A stretch of 60,395 nt of DNA from Gemmatimonadota bacterium (GTDB taxonomy: Bacteria > Gemmatimonadota > Gemmatimonadetes > Longimicrobiales > Gaopeijiaceae). This document shows, piece after piece, positions 44,025-54,231 of this stretch. The stretch spans positions 1 to 60,395 of the forward strand of contig JABDLS010000049.1 in the NCBI GenBank assembly GCA_013002885.1. Reading direction: 5' to 3'. Within the stretch, counting starts at the first letter, position 1. Each line of letters opens with the position of its first letter. The position numbers and the translations under genes are program-made. The notes below the pieces were generated by a model. The model was given only the letters and a program-made list of their open reading frames with translations. It did no database searches and was not told where the DNA came from.

Positions 44025-45400
44025 GGCGAGCCTCTCCTGGTCCGGGCGAAACGAGCCACAGCCCTTGTCAGGGGCCCCCACCCGACGTGCGTCCAGATAC
44101 CACAGTGCTGCCGAACCATCCAGAGGATCAACAGGTTCTGGAAGACCACGCCGCCGGCTGCCGCCGTGGCGACGCCCAAGGCTCCAAATCGCTCAGCGAG
44201 CAGAAGTCCACCGAGCACGCTGAGCGCCCCACCGGCCAGGGCCGCTTTCATGAGCGAACCCTGGTGCCCTGTCATGATGAGTACGTACCCACACGAGCCC
44301 GCGAAGACATTGGCGCACTGGCCAAAGCTGAGGATCGCGAGGATCGGATAGCTGGCAGCGTAGAATGGTCCGAAAGTGAACTCGAGTATCGGTCGGCCGG
44401 CCACAATGAACACCAGCAGGACAGCAGCGGCCGGAAGTCCAGCAACGCTAGCGGTCGATCTCGCGAGATTCTGCAGACGGTCGCGCTGATGTGGTTCGGT
44501 GAGCTCGGCGATGAGGGGTGGTAGCACCGCATCGACGATGCTGAGCGCCGCGCCTACGAGGAGCACGAGGCGGACGGCCACCGCGTAGATCGCCAATTCC
44601 TCGGCGGGCCGGAAGGCTCCCAGAATCCACAGGTCGGCGTTCCTACTGGTGAAGAACGCGAGGTTCGTGACCAACAACGGGGCGGTGATACCGAGCACCG
44701 TCGCGGTGCGCACCTGGGTCGTTCCCCCTCCTTTCAGGGACAGCGCCCGACTGGCGAGGATGATCGACCCTGGTACCAGCGCGGCCACGCCCGCAACCAC
44801 GGTCATGCCGACGACCGCCTCCAGTGGAGCTTCTCCCTGCACCGACAACGCGACGAGGCCAATGACGGTCAGGAGACGTGCTGCGGCTCCCCCGAAGATG
44901 CTGGCGAGAGGAATGGCATCCAGACCCCGAAAGGTCTCGGCAAGGAGCATCTCATACGCGAGGTAGGCCACCCACCAGGCGACGAGCGGGACGATCTGGG
45001 CAAGCCGCGGCAGCTCGAACACCCCTTCGGCTACAGTCGGCCCAAGCAGAGCCGTTCCGGTAGCCGTCAGAACGACGAACACCAGGGAGACAGCATAGAC
45101 CCTCACCAGGGCGGAGTATATCTGATGCTGCTCCTTTGATGCCCGATGCTCGGCCACCAAGCGCAGTACGGTCTTCTCCAGGCCACCTCTGGCGAGCACG
45201 GCCAACGCGGCAGCGACACTGAAGGCGAGGAAATAGACGCCAGCGTCGACAGGTGGGAGCATCCGAGCGACGAGTACCGAGATCGCCAGGTTCGATCCAG
45301 ACGACACCACCCGTCCACCTAGGGCCCAAGACCCTCCAGACAAGAGACGCCGGGCGAGCGAGGATGCGGGCGTGGTCCTCAATCGAGCATCGCCGGCCAT
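44021..45400 (-). CDS. Polysaccharide flippase (Wzx-like, MOP superfamily)
   Basis: Flips lipid-linked oligosaccharide across the inner membrane. The 459-residue protein has about 12-14 hydrophobic helices; the start SLARRLLSGGSWALGGRVVSS followed by NLAISVLVARMLPPVDAGVYF is typical of Wzx/RfbX proteins. From the ATG at 45400 it begins 22 bases after the beta-helix gene. Specificity is not predictable. Confidence 0.88.
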   Translation of the reverse strand: MAGDARLRTTPASSLARRLLSGGSWALGGRVVSSGSNLAISVLVARMLPPVDAGVYFLAFSVAAALAVLARGGLEKTVLRLVAEHRASKEQHQIYSALVRVYAVSLVFVVLTATGTALLGPTVAEGVFELPRLAQIVPLVAWWVAYLAYEMLLAETFRGLDAIPLASIFGGAAARLLTVIGLVALSVQGEAPLEAVVGMTVVAGVAALVPGSIILASRALSLKGGGTTQVRTATVLGITAPLLVTNLAFFTSRNADLWILGAFRPAEELAIYAVAVRLVLLVGAALSIVDAVLPPLIAELTEPHQRDRLQNLARSTASVAGLPAAAVLLVFIVAGRPILEFTFGPFYAASYPILAILSFGQCANVFAGSCGYVLIMTGHQGSLMKAALAGGALSVLGGLLLAERFGALGVATAAAGGVVFQNLLILWMVRQHCGIWTHVGWGPLTRAVARFARTRRGSP

Positions 45401-45422
45401 CGAGTCGCGTGCCAGTCGGTGG

Positions 45423-46895
45423 TCAGAGGCGTTCCCACACCCCGGGGCGACCGGACTCGACGCATACAACCCTCGCCAAACTCGGAGTCACCACGGTCAA
45501 GGCTGTCCCTTTCTGCCACATCCCGGATGCAGGCACGGCATTGGCGCTGTCTTGAATCCCCCCGTTGTAGCCGTACTCGCGAACGTATGGTCCCACGTTG
45601 GTTTGCCATTCCGCCCCCCGGACAGCTCGCCCGGGATTCGCGAGTCCTACCGCCCGGAAACTGCCAGGCACCCCTTCGTCGACCACCTCCATCATCACCT
45701 GGACGTCGATCCATCGGCTCCGACCGTCCCCCGGATCCGTCGCGAACAACGCCTGATAGATTCGATCTTCATGGTGAGAGCCCGAGTCGACGATCGCCAC
45801 GCTCCAGTTGGAGATATCGATCGACCGGACACCCCGAAAGTCCAGGAATCGAGACGGAAGGGCGTCACGGCGACCAAAAACACATCGAGCGACCAGGTCT
45901 CGAATGGCAACACGCTCCACCATCCCATTCTGCAGGCTTCCGAGAGCGATCGGCTCAACGTCCGCCACCACGGAGTCGATGACGAGTTCTGTCGATCTCT
46001 CGTTACCTGCTCGCGTCCGCCAGAGCACTCCGACGGACTGCCCATCGACGGTGTGGACATCGAGTCGGCCTATCCAGACCCTTCCCGCATTCTCCAAACC
46101 AACCGCGCAGATCCCTTCCCCCCGCACGCTCACGGTCGACGCCGATAGGTCGCCCTTCACGACCAGAGCCTCCTCCTTCCCGTGATATTCGAGGCGGCCG
46201 AGGGTGAGGCGACCGCCGAGGAGGTATAGGCCGTTGTCTTCGGCTTCGTACATCTCGATGGACTCGACCCTTCCGTGTCCTGTCTGGGCACCCACTACGA
46301 GACCGGACGTGACTCCAACGCCTCGGACGACGCTGCCTCGGTATCGATCGGCTCGCCCTTGCACGGTGACGACTCGCGGCGTGCTGTCATTGCCGTGCCC
46401 GGTATTCAGGAACGTCTCCGCCTCTATGGAGAACTCACAGTCCATCCCCGTCACGACGATTCCACTCGTCGAGACCGGGGCTCCAGGATCCGCAGTGACG
46501 CCCTCTGCCGAGATGTGGGCGGAGCAGCGCGACCCCGTCAGGGCAACGCACGACCGCCCCGCCTGATTGCCGTGGAAATGGATCGATCGGATGAAGGACC
46601 CTTGATGGCGTAGTAGGACGCCAGGCTCACGGCTATCGGTGCCGGAGAGTCTGATCACGGACAGCCGATGCGCGCCGACCAGTCCCACTGGACGGGTACT
46701 GACGACAGAGCCGACCAGATACTCGCCGGCAGGCACCCAGATCAGTCCTCCATGATTCAAAGCTCGCTGGAACGCATCCGTGTCGTCGGTGCGCCCATCG
46801 CCGATGGCTCCGAAGTCCCGAACGTCCGTTGCCGCCGCGGTCTGCAGCGCGAGTGGCCCCAGAGCCGATCGCTTGAAGAACCCCCGACGATCCAT
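45423..46895 (-). CDS. Exported right-handed beta-helix protein with a twin-arginine signal
   Basis: The 490-residue protein starts MDRRGFFKRSALGPLALQ, a close match to the Tat signal (R-R-x-F-x-K). The mature N terminus carries the pectate-lyase-3/polygalacturonase opening VRDFGAIGDGRTDDTDAFQRAL described as a family signature; the rest is repetitive beta-strand. Such proteins are polysaccharide lyases, hydrolases or epimerases. I could not find catalytic residues with certainty. Position in the polysaccharide cluster, upstream of the flippase, suggests it trims or modifies the exported polymer. Confidence 0.8.
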   Translation of the reverse strand: MDRRGFFKRSALGPLALQTAAATDVRDFGAIGDGRTDDTDAFQRALNHGGLIWVPAGEYLVGSVVSTRPVGLVGAHRLSVIRLSGTDSREPGVLLRHQGSFIRSIHFHGNQAGRSCVALTGSRCSAHISAEGVTADPGAPVSTSGIVVTGMDCEFSIEAETFLNTGHGNDSTPRVVTVQGRADRYRGSVVRGVGVTSGLVVGAQTGHGRVESIEMYEAEDNGLYLLGGRLTLGRLEYHGKEEALVVKGDLSASTVSVRGEGICAVGLENAGRVWIGRLDVHTVDGQSVGVLWRTRAGNERSTELVIDSVVADVEPIALGSLQNGMVERVAIRDLVARCVFGRRDALPSRFLDFRGVRSIDISNWSVAIVDSGSHHEDRIYQALFATDPGDGRSRWIDVQVMMEVVDEGVPGSFRAVGLANPGRAVRGAEWQTNVGPYVREYGYNGGIQDSANAVPASGMWQKGTALTVVTPSLARVVCVESGRPGVWERL

Positions 46896-46945
46896 CCTGT
46901 CCGCCTATCCAGTGGGCCCGTCGGGGCAAGCGACCCCCGTGCGCC

Positions 46946-47482
46946 CTAGACCCGCCCGTGACACTTCTTGTACTTCTTCCCGGAGCCGCAGGGACACGGA
47001 TCATTCCGCCCCGGCTCGTCCTCCACCGTCACCGGCGTCTGCTTCCGTTCCGCCTCGCCGCGGTTGGTGGCCAACTGAGCCGGATCCGGCCCTGACGCCC
47101 CGGCCGGCACAGCGGCCCCCGAAGCCGCGCGAGCCGACATCCCCAACTCGTCGACCTGCTTCGCCGGACGACGTGCCCCAGGCTGGCCACGCTGACCAGC
47201 GGCTGCGGCCTGTTCGGCAAGGGTTCCACCAGGGGTGTCCGAGGGCCCGCTGAAGCTCAGGCGCTGAGGGGTCCGCGGTTGTGGCCTCGGCGCACCGAAC
47301 TGGGCCCGGAAGAAGTAGCTGGCCAGGGTCTTTCGAAGGTCGCTCATGAGGTCCACGAACATGTCGTAGGCCTCCTTCTTGTACTCCACGAGGGGATCCT
47401 TCTGGCCCCATCCTCGGAATCCGATGGACGCCTTCAGGTGGTCGAGGTCGTAGAGATGGTCCTTCCACTTCTCGTCGATGAC
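46946..47482 (-). pseudogene. secA: C-terminal part of SecA, cut off by an internal stop
   Basis: In the same reading frame as the SecA gene upstream, the 178 codons after the TAG encode the rest of a normal Sec[39 protein letters not shown], a flexible Pro/Gly-rich linker, and the zinc-binding SEC-C tail [15 protein letters not shown]. These residues complete the two-helix finger and add the linker and SecB/ribosome-binding zinc finger. This fragment alone would lack the ATPase and is not expected to work. A GTG at 47389 could start a 147-residue piece, but no convincing ribosome site precedes it. The terminal stop is also TAG. Confidence 0.85.
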
Positions 47483-47485
47483 CTA
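47483..47485 (-). other. In-frame TAG stop inside secA
   Basis: Reading the gene strand, the codons are ATG CTC TAG GTC ATC GAC GAG AAG TGG. Both sides stay in the same frame and match SecA. In relatives I recall this position as Arg, Gln or Asn (for example VMLQTLD in E. coli), so one C-to-T change of CAG would give TAG. Confidence 0.9.
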
Positions 47486-50257
47486 GAGCATGATGAAGCT
47501 CATGACCTGCTCGGAATGCTCTCCCAGCGTGTCGATCTTGCGGTGGAACGAATCCTTGAGCCCGTCGAGGACCCAATTCTCGACCTCGTGTCGCTCGACC
47601 TCGTGCTCGGCGTCATTCTCTTCGGGCAGTTCGGAGACGAGGATGAAGAAATCGAGGGTGAGGCGGCGGCGCAGCCCCGCCAGGTCCCAGTGCTCGGGGT
47701 TCGCCTCGGCCGGTGCGTATTCGTCGATGGCGTCCCTGGCGGCGTTCTCGATCATCTCCCAGATCTCACCCTTGAGATCCTCACCACCCTCCAGGGCGAA
47801 GAGCCGGAGGTCGTAGATGACCTCCCGCTGCTGGTTCATGACGTCGTCGTAGTCCAGAAGCCGCTTGCGGGCCTCGAAGTTGTTGGTCTCGACACGCTTC
47901 TGGGCCCGTTCAATGGACTTGGTGACGAGGCCGTGGGTGATGACTTCCCCCTCCTCGGCGCCCCACTTCTCCATGACGTTGGCGATCCGCTCCGACCCGA
48001 AAAGCCGCATGAGGTCGTCTTCGAGCGAGAGGTAGAACTGGGACGACCCCGGATCACCCTGACGGCCGGCCCGCCCACGCAACTGGCGATCGATTCGGCG
48101 TGAGTCGTGGCGCTCGGATCCCAGGATCTGGAGACCACCCTCTTCCAGGACGTCGTCTTCGCTCTCGAGACGCAGTTTGTCGGCCCTCACAGGATCGACG
48201 GGGAGGACCTCCTCCGGATCGATATCCCGCTCTCCGAGCCATGAAACGGTCCGTGCCTCCGTGACCCCTTTCCCGAGTTTGATGTCGGTGCCGCGACCGG
48301 CCATGTTCGTGGCCACCGTGACGGCCCCGGGCTGGCCCGCATCCCTGACGATGTCCGACTCGGACTTGTGGTGCTTCGCGTTCAGAACCTGATGTTGGAT
48401 TCCGCGGCGTTTCAGCATGCGCGACAACGTCTCCGACACGTCGACGTTGGTCGTGCCGACGAGTACGGGAAGCTCGAGCTTGTTGAGGCGGTCGATCTCG
48501 TCCATGATCGCGATGTACTTCTCGCGCTTCGTCTTGAAGATGAGATCGTCGCGATCGTCGCGGGCGATGGGCCGGTTCGTCGGGATGACCAGGACGTCGA
48601 GTCCGTAGATCTGGTGAAACTCGCCCTCCTCGGTCTCGGCGGTACCCGTCATCCCGGCGAGCTTGTCGTACATCCGGAAGTAGTTCTGGATGGTGATGGT
48701 GGCGAGGGTCTGGGTCTCCCCTCGGATCTCCACCCCTTCCTTCGCCTCCACCGCCTGGTGGAGACCATCGCTCCACCGGCGCCCGGCCATCTGACGGCCA
48801 GTGAACTCGTCGACGATGACGACCTGACCGTCCTCGCCGATGATGTACCGCTCGTCCTTCTGGAAGAGCGTATACGCCTTCAACAACTGGTGCAGGACGT
48901 GGATCTTCTGGCTCTTCGCCGCATACTCGGCCTCGAGCTCCTGCATCCGCTCCCGCTTCTCGTCCACCGACATGGCTTCGGAGTGCTCGATATCGCCCAT
49001 CTCCGCCGAGAGGTCAGGCACGAGGAAGGCATCCGGATCGTTCGGCGAGAGCTCGTCGAGGCCGCGGTCCGAGAGGTGCACGTTGTGCCCCTTCTCGTCC
49101 ATGGCGAAAAGGAGCATTTCGTCGACTTCGTGGAGGCGCTTCTCCCGCATGTAGTCGGCTTCGACCTTGTTGATCAGCGTCTGGAGTGATGGATCGTCGG
49201 CGGTGAGCTTCATGAGCTTCCTGTGCTTCGGCGTGCCGCGCTTGACCGCCAGAAGCTTCTCGCCGGCTTCGAACTCTTCCCCGGCCTCCAGGTGCGCTTC
49301 CGCCGCACTCACCAGCTCGTTGGTGATCCGGAGCTGCTTCTTGTAGAGGGAAGCCACAAGGGGATTGAACTGCTTGAAGGGGGTCGACGTGTCGCGGCCA
49401 ACCGGCCCGGAGATGATCAGCGGCGTCCGGGCCTCGTCGATGAGAATCGAGTCGATCTCGTCGATGATGGCGTAGGAATGCTCCCTCTGGACCCTCTGCT
49501 GGAGGGAGTGGACCATATTGTCGCGGAGGTAGTCGAACCCGAACTCGTTGTTCGTCCCGTACGTGATGTCCGCCCGGTACGCAGCTTGGCGCTCCGGTGA
49601 GCCGGGATCGTGGCGGTCGATGACGTCCACGGTGAGGCCGAGGAAGTTGTAGACCGCCCCCATCCACTCTGCGTCACGTTGGGCCAGATAGGAGTTCACC
49701 GTGACGAGGTGAGCGCCCCGACCGGCCAACGCGTTTAGGTACATGGGCATGGTCGCCACGAGTGTCTTACCCTCACCCGTAGCCATCTCCGCCACCTTGC
49801 CGCGATGGAGCGTGATGGCGCCGACGAGCTGGACGTCATAGGGAATCATGTCCCACGTCAGCTGCTGGCCGGTGACCGTGATCTCCTGACCCACCAAGCG
49901 GCGGCAAGCATCCTTCACTACGGCGAACGCCTCGGGCAGCAGGTCCTCCAGTGATTCCTCGATCTCTTCGAGCAGGTCGGCCTCGAACTCACCGATCTCC
50001 AGGGACAGACGCTCCCGCTCCGAAGCGTCTTCAGAATGCCGTTTCTCCTCCTTGAGGGCCTCGATCTTTCCTTCGAGTTCGGCCGTGCGCTCCTTGATGT
50101 AGGCCCGGAACTCGTCGGTCTTGGCCTTCAGTTCGTCATCCGAAAGAGACGAGAGACCTTCGTAGGCCGAGTTGATCTCGTCGACGAGGGGTTGGAGTGC
50201 CTTCGCCTCCCGTCGATGACGATCGCCGAGGAGCTTCTTTATGGCTGCTTTGAACAT
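47483..50257 (-). CDS. secA: Protein translocase ATPase SecA, N-terminal 924 residues up to an internal stop
   Basis: SecA is the motor that pushes unfolded proteins through SecYEG. The start at 50257 ([17 protein letters not shown]) matches the family. Walker A is ATGEGKT (159-165), Walker B-like [13 protein letters not shown] (264-276), followed by the second ATPase domain ([32 protein letters not shown]). A charged helical insertion lies at residues ~55-105. The frame ends in SFIML-TAG inside the conserved two-helix finger. Read through, the full protein would be about 1103 residues, normal for this kind of SecA. If not, the product lacks part of the finger that contacts the substrate and channel, and should not function. 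Confidence 0.93.
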   Translation of the reverse strand: MFKAAIKKLLGDRHRREAKALQPLVDEINSAYEGLSSLSDDELKAKTDEFRAYIKERTAELEGKIEALKEEKRHSEDASERERLSLEIGEFEADLLEEIEESLEDLLPEAFAVVKDACRRLVGQEITVTGQQLTWDMIPYDVQLVGAITLHRGKVAEMATGEGKTLVATMPMYLNALAGRGAHLVTVNSYLAQRDAEWMGAVYNFLGLTVDVIDRHDPGSPERQAAYRADITYGTNNEFGFDYLRDNMVHSLQQRVQREHSYAIIDEIDSILIDEARTPLIISGPVGRDTSTPFKQFNPLVASLYKKQLRITNELVSAAEAHLEAGEEFEAGEKLLAVKRGTPKHRKLMKLTADDPSLQTLINKVEADYMREKRLHEVDEMLLFAMDEKGHNVHLSDRGLDELSPNDPDAFLVPDLSAEMGDIEHSEAMSVDEKRERMQELEAEYAAKSQKIHVLHQLLKAYTLFQKDERYIIGEDGQVVIVDEFTGRQMAGRRWSDGLHQAVEAKEGVEIRGETQTLATITIQNYFRMYDKLAGMTGTAETEEGEFHQIYGLDVLVIPTNRPIARDDRDDLIFKTKREKYIAIMDEIDRLNKLELPVLVGTTNVDVSETLSRMLKRRGIQHQVLNAKHHKSESDIVRDAGQPGAVTVATNMAGRGTDIKLGKGVTEARTVSWLGERDIDPEEVLPVDPVRADKLRLESEDDVLEEGGLQILGSERHDSRRIDRQLRGRAGRQGDPGSSQFYLSLEDDLMRLFGSERIANVMEKWGAEEGEVITHGLVTKSIERAQKRVETNNFEARKRLLDYDDVMNQQREVIYDLRLFALEGGEDLKGEIWEMIENAARDAIDEYAPAEANPEHWDLAGLRRRLTLDFFILVSELPEENDAEHEVERHEVENWVLDGLKDSFHRKIDTLGEHSEQVMSFIML

Positions 50258-50388
50258 GGATCCGTGGGTGGAACGCCCGAACAGTCGGGAGAGTGGTGGG
50301 CCCGGCGATGCCGTAGCCGTACAAATTACACCGACCGTACACGAAAGGTCGGACTCGACGGGCCCGACACCCGGCGCCAGGGCCTTCG

Positions 50389-50417
50389 TTGTTGCCGAAC
50401 CGACCCAATGGTACATT
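50389..50417 (+). promoter_or_regulatory. Candidate promoter for the polysaccharide export gene
   Basis: TTGTTG and TACATT are separated by 17 bases, reading toward the export protein, in the 249-base gap between it and the divergent secA. The predicted start lies near 50424. Matches to consensus are moderate. I saw no equally good promoter for secA in the same gap. Confidence 0.4.
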
Positions 50418-50506
50418 GCGCGCTTGGGTCTTTGTAGTGTCTGGCGACTTTGCTTCGCCGGCGTCGAAGCGGCTGCGTGTCAAACCGAACCGAAGTGGGC
50501 CAAGGA

Positions 50507-52714
50507 GTGCGTATTCTCAAAGGTGTAGCCGGGCCGATGGCCTTGGCGTTTTTTTTGGCCATCGGAGCCCCTGGGGTGCACGCGCAGCTGCCGGGTTCGG
50601 CTCAGGAAGCGCAACGCCTCCTTCTGGAGAACCCGGAACTGGTCCGCCAGCGGCTCCTCCAATCGGGGATGACGCCGAGTGAGATCCGGGGTCGACTGAG
50701 CGCGCTGGGCATTCCCACCGACGCACTGGACGCCTTTCTGGCCGGCGGCGAGATCGACCCGGACCTCGCATTCACTCCCGCAGCGCTGGAGGGCCTCCAA
50801 GCCTTGGGCCTGGCCGTGGAGACGGCAGACGGCCTCGAGCTGGTGGAGGTCAGCACGGGAATGCAACCTCTGATGGGAATCGACTCCCTGGATATGGGCT
50901 TCCCGGTCTTCGGCCACCGCGACTTTCGTCGAGCTACGACCCAATTCCAGCCCCTCCTGTCGGGTCCGGTGCCGGATGACTACCTCGTCGGCCCCGGTGA
51001 TCAGTTGCTTCTCCTCATCACGGGTGAGGTCGAGGCTGCTCACGACCTCACCGTGACACGGGAGGGCTTCGTCGTCATCCCGAACGTTGGGCGCGTCGCT
51101 CTGGCCAACCTATCGATGGCCGATGCCCGAGCACTCCTGCGTCGAAGACTGGCCCAGGCGTACTCCGGCATCGACCGTGGCACGACCACCATCTCGGTGA
51201 GTATCACCGAGCTCCGCACCATACAGGTCTACGTGGTCGGGGCCGTTCGCCAGGCAGGTGCGTACCAGCTCGCTTCGGTCGCCACGGTCCTCAACGCCCT
51301 TTATGCCGCCGACGGTCCCACGGAGCTCGGGAACCTCCGAGGCGTCCGCGTGCAGCGCCGCGGCGGCGAAGAGGTCACCGTCGACCTCTATCCTTACCTC
51401 ATCACCGGCAGCGTGACCCGAGACATCGGCCTGCAACAGGGTGACGTAGTCCATGTCCCTCTCCGCGAGTCGCGTGTTGGACTCCACGGAGCGGTGGGCC
51501 GTCCTGCGTTCTACGAGACCGCGGACGGCGAGAACCTCATCGACGTTCTTCGCCTCGGCGGTGGCTTCGGTCCTGACGCCAACCGGCGGCGCCTCACGAT
51601 ACACCGGGTCGCGCGCCCGGCCGACCGAGGGCCCGGGCTGGGTGACCGCCAGGCGATCGATCTGGCCCTGGCGCCATCCGACGACCCCACGGCCCCCAAC
51701 CACCTGGGTGGCGTGGTCATCCCACCCGTGGGTCTGCAGGACGGCGACTCCATCGTCGTGGACTCCGTGGGCGCCCTTGCCGACGGCTTCTACGTCATCG
51801 TCGGAGGGATGGTCGCGAAGCCCGATACCTTCCCATGGACCGAAGAAATGACCATTCGGGATGCTGTCGAGCTTGCACGCGGACCGATCACGGGGGCGGA
51901 CCTCCGAACGGCGGAGGTGACGCGACTCCCCGACGATCGATCCATGGGCGAGCTCGCCGAGCGCCTTGAGGTGCCTCTCGATTCCAGCTATCTGGGCCAA
52001 CGGGGCCCCGACGGGCGGTACGTCGGTCCCCCAGGGGTCCCCTTCCCGCCACCGGGAACAAGCCCCGAGTTCCAGCTCTCTCCTTACGATCAGGTCAGAA
52101 TCTTGCGACAACCCGACTTCGAGATGCCCCAGTCCGTGAAGATCATGGGAGAGGTATCCGTGCCTGGGGAGTACGCTCTATTGAGCAAGGACGATCGGGT
52201 CGCTGATCTCGTCACGAGAGCCGGGCGGATTCTCGAGACGGGCCACGTAGAAGGAGCGCGACTCTACCGCTCCCAGGACGACATGGGGCGTATCGACCTG
52301 GACCTTCCCACCGCCCTGACCGAGCCAACGAGCGATGAGAACATCACGCTGCAGCCCGGCGACTCGCTGTTCATCCCGGTCTTCTCGCCCACGGTCCGCG
52401 TCAGAGGAGCCGTGAACTCGCCGGTTTCGGTTCTCTGGCGCGAGGGACAGGACTTCGACTACTACATCGCAGCGGCAGGCGGATTCCGCTCCGACGCGGA
52501 CAAGGGCCGTGCCTCCGTCCGTTACGCCAACGGACTGGCACGGACTCGAGACAAGTTCCTCTTCTGGTCGTCTTTTCCTGCGCCGGGCCCAGGAAGCACC
52601 ATCAGCATCCCGGCCGAAGACCCCGCGGACCAGTTCGACACCCGCGGACTCATTGCGGACCTGGTGGCCGTCCTCGGATCCATCACCACGGTGATCGTGG
52701 TCCTCACCCGGTGA
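50507..52714 (+). CDS. Outer-membrane polysaccharide export protein (Wza/OPX family, SLBB domains)
   Basis: Forms or contributes to the outer-membrane channel for polysaccharide. The protein has an export signal (ILKGVAGPMALAFFLAIGAPG), the polysaccharide export domain (YLVGPGDQLLLLITGEVEAAH ... VPNVGRV region) near residues 165-260, and several SLBB domains (YVVGAVRQAGAYQLAS, IMGEVSVPGEYALLS, VRGAVNSPVSVLWREG). A C-terminal membrane helix (LIADLVAVLGSITTVIVVL) is present. With 735 residues it is much longer than E. coli Wza. The start is uncertain: GTG 50507 gives a signal with basic residues; ATG 50537 gives one without. It is alone on the plus strand here. Confidence 0.85.
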   Translation: MRILKGVAGPMALAFFLAIGAPGVHAQLPGSAQEAQRLLLENPELVRQRLLQSGMTPSEIRGRLSALGIPTDALDAFLAGGEIDPDLAFTPAALEGLQALGLAVETADGLELVEVSTGMQPLMGIDSLDMGFPVFGHRDFRRATTQFQPLLSGPVPDDYLVGPGDQLLLLITGEVEAAHDLTVTREGFVVIPNVGRVALANLSMADARALLRRRLAQAYSGIDRGTTTISVSITELRTIQVYVVGAVRQAGAYQLASVATVLNALYAADGPTELGNLRGVRVQRRGGEEVTVDLYPYLITGSVTRDIGLQQGDVVHVPLRESRVGLHGAVGRPAFYETADGENLIDVLRLGGGFGPDANRRRLTIHRVARPADRGPGLGDRQAIDLALAPSDDPTAPNHLGGVVIPPVGLQDGDSIVVDSVGALADGFYVIVGGMVAKPDTFPWTEEMTIRDAVELARGPITGADLRTAEVTRLPDDRSMGELAERLEVPLDSSYLGQRGPDGRYVGPPGVPFPPPGTSPEFQLSPYDQVRILRQPDFEMPQSVKIMGEVSVPGEYALLSKDDRVADLVTRAGRILETGHVEGARLYRSQDDMGRIDLDLPTALTEPTSDENITLQPGDSLFIPVFSPTVRVRGAVNSPVSVLWREGQDFDYYIAAAGGFRSDADKGRASVRYANGLARTRDKFLFWSSFPAPGPGSTISIPAEDPADQFDTRGLIADLVAVLGSITTVIVVLTR

Positions 52715-52783
52715 AGTGAGGAGCTGAGTTCCATCGACGGGAGAGGTGATGGAGCGGCGGGAATGAAGCCCGACAGCGGTGGG

Positions 52784-54157
52784 TCACGCCTTCACGATCC
52801 AGCCTAGTGCCCCACCCTGTCCTGCAGCCCTCGGGGCCACATGGCGGGCGTCGATGAGAGCTCGGGCCTGGTCGACGACACGACCGTAGTCGAATCCCGA
52901 GTGGTCCGTGAGGATCACGACGGCGTCCGCTCCCGAGAGCGCCCCGTCTGTGAGTTCCACCGACTCGAGATGATGTCCGTCCTCATCCAGTTCGGGAACG
53001 AACGGGTCGTGATAGGACACGCTCGCCCCGTCATCCTCGAGAAGCCTGAGCACGTCGAGGGCCGGTGATTCACGTACATCGTCGATATCCCGCTTGTACG
53101 CAACGCCGAGCAACAGCACGGAAGACCCATTGACCGCCTTCTTCTTCCGGTTCAAAGCCTCCCGCACCTTGTCGGCCACGAAGTACGGCATCTCGGAGTT
53201 GATCTCCGACGCCAACTCGATGAAGCGGGTCTTGTAGTTCAGCGTCCGCATCTTCCACGAGAGGTAGTGGGGATCGACCGGAATGCAGTGCCCACCCAGC
53301 CCCGGGCCGGGTGTGAACTTCATGAAGCCGAAGGGCTTCGTGGCCGCGGCATCGATGACTTCCCAGACATCCACACCGAGGCGGTCGGCGATGAGCGCCG
53401 TCTCATTGACCAGTCCGATGTTCACGGCCCGGAAGGTGTTCTCGAGGATCTTCGTCATCTCGGCGGCCTCGGTCGAGGAAACCGGCACCACGGTATCGAG
53501 GAAACGCTCGTAAAATGCCTTGCCCGCCGCTGTACATCCCTCCGTGATGCCACCCACGACTTTGGGCGTGTTCTTGGTCGTCCACACCTCATTTCCCGGG
53601 TCGACCCGCTCGGGGGAGAAGCACAGGTGGAAGTCCTCCCCCACCGTGAGGCCACTCGCCTCGAGGGCGGGCAGCATGACTTCCCGGGTCGTGCCCGGAT
53701 ACGTCGTCGACTCCAGAACGATGAGTTGGTCCTTTCTCAATCCTGCGGCCACGGCTTCGGAGGCGGCCAGGATGTATGAGACATCCGGGTCGCGCGTCTT
53801 CGACAGAGGCGTGGGAACACAGATGGAGACGACGTCGCACTCCGTCAGCCGACTCATGTCCGTAGTCGCCTCGAGCATGGAGGCCTCCCGAAGCTCGGCC
53901 ACCTCGTCCCCGGCGACGTCCTGGATGTGTGACAGACCCTGGTTGACGCTTTCGATCACCGAGTCCTTCACATCGAAGCCGATGACGCGAATCCCGGCCT
54001 TGCCTGCCTCGACGGCGAGTGGGAGGCCGACGTACCCGAGACCGATGACTCCCAGTGTGGTACGACCTTCTCGATGGGTGCTCACAAGGATGTCCGTTTC
54101 ATTGGAGTTGAGTTGACCCAGAGCGGCTTCCGGGGTCGAGGGGTGACGCGGGAGCAT
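52784..54157 (-). CDS. wecC: UDP-N-acetyl-D-mannosamine dehydrogenase type (WecC family)
   Basis: Oxidises a UDP-HexNAc to its uronic acid; after WecB this would be UDP-ManNAc to UDP-ManNAcA. The 457-residue protein has GVIGLGYVGLPLAVEAGKAG, the conserved VPTPLSKTRDPDVSYI, the catalytic Cys in GPGLGGHCIPVDPHYLSWK and VAYKRDIDDVRESPALD. Related enzymes make other uronic acids (for example WbpA/O), so the exact substrate is not certain. The start is uncertain: ATG 54157 or GTG 54085. It follows rfbB by 74 bases. Confidence 0.9.
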   Translation of the reverse strand: MLPRHPSTPEAALGQLNSNETDILVSTHREGRTTLGVIGLGYVGLPLAVEAGKAGIRVIGFDVKDSVIESVNQGLSHIQDVAGDEVAELREASMLEATTDMSRLTECDVVSICVPTPLSKTRDPDVSYILAASEAVAAGLRKDQLIVLESTTYPGTTREVMLPALEASGLTVGEDFHLCFSPERVDPGNEVWTTKNTPKVVGGITEGCTAAGKAFYERFLDTVVPVSSTEAAEMTKILENTFRAVNIGLVNETALIADRLGVDVWEVIDAAATKPFGFMKFTPGPGLGGHCIPVDPHYLSWKMRTLNYKTRFIELASEINSEMPYFVADKVREALNRKKKAVNGSSVLLLGVAYKRDIDDVRESPALDVLRLLEDDGASVSYHDPFVPELDEDGHHLESVELTDGALSGADAVVILTDHSGFDYGRVVDQARALIDARHVAPRAAGQGGALGWIVKA

Positions 54158-54231
54158 CGCGAAGAACGATAGCAATTCCGCCCGATTTGCCCTAGACGGC
54201 ACAGCCCACCGTACTGCCTTGACACCGCCTC

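Noticed and set aside
46946..47389. A separate small SEC-C protein gene starting at GTG 47389
   Set aside because: The 31 codons upstream in the same frame are also SecA, back to the TAG. The simplest view is one interrupted secA rather than an independent gene.
46946..47485. Pyrrolysine or another dedicated TAG amino acid in secA
   Set aside because: Many genes in the window end at TAG, no pyl genes are present, and SecA homologues have ordinary residues at this place.
52715..52783. Bidirectional terminator between the convergent export gene and wecC
   Set aside because: Only a 4-bp stem is visible and no T-run on either side, so I do not call a terminator.
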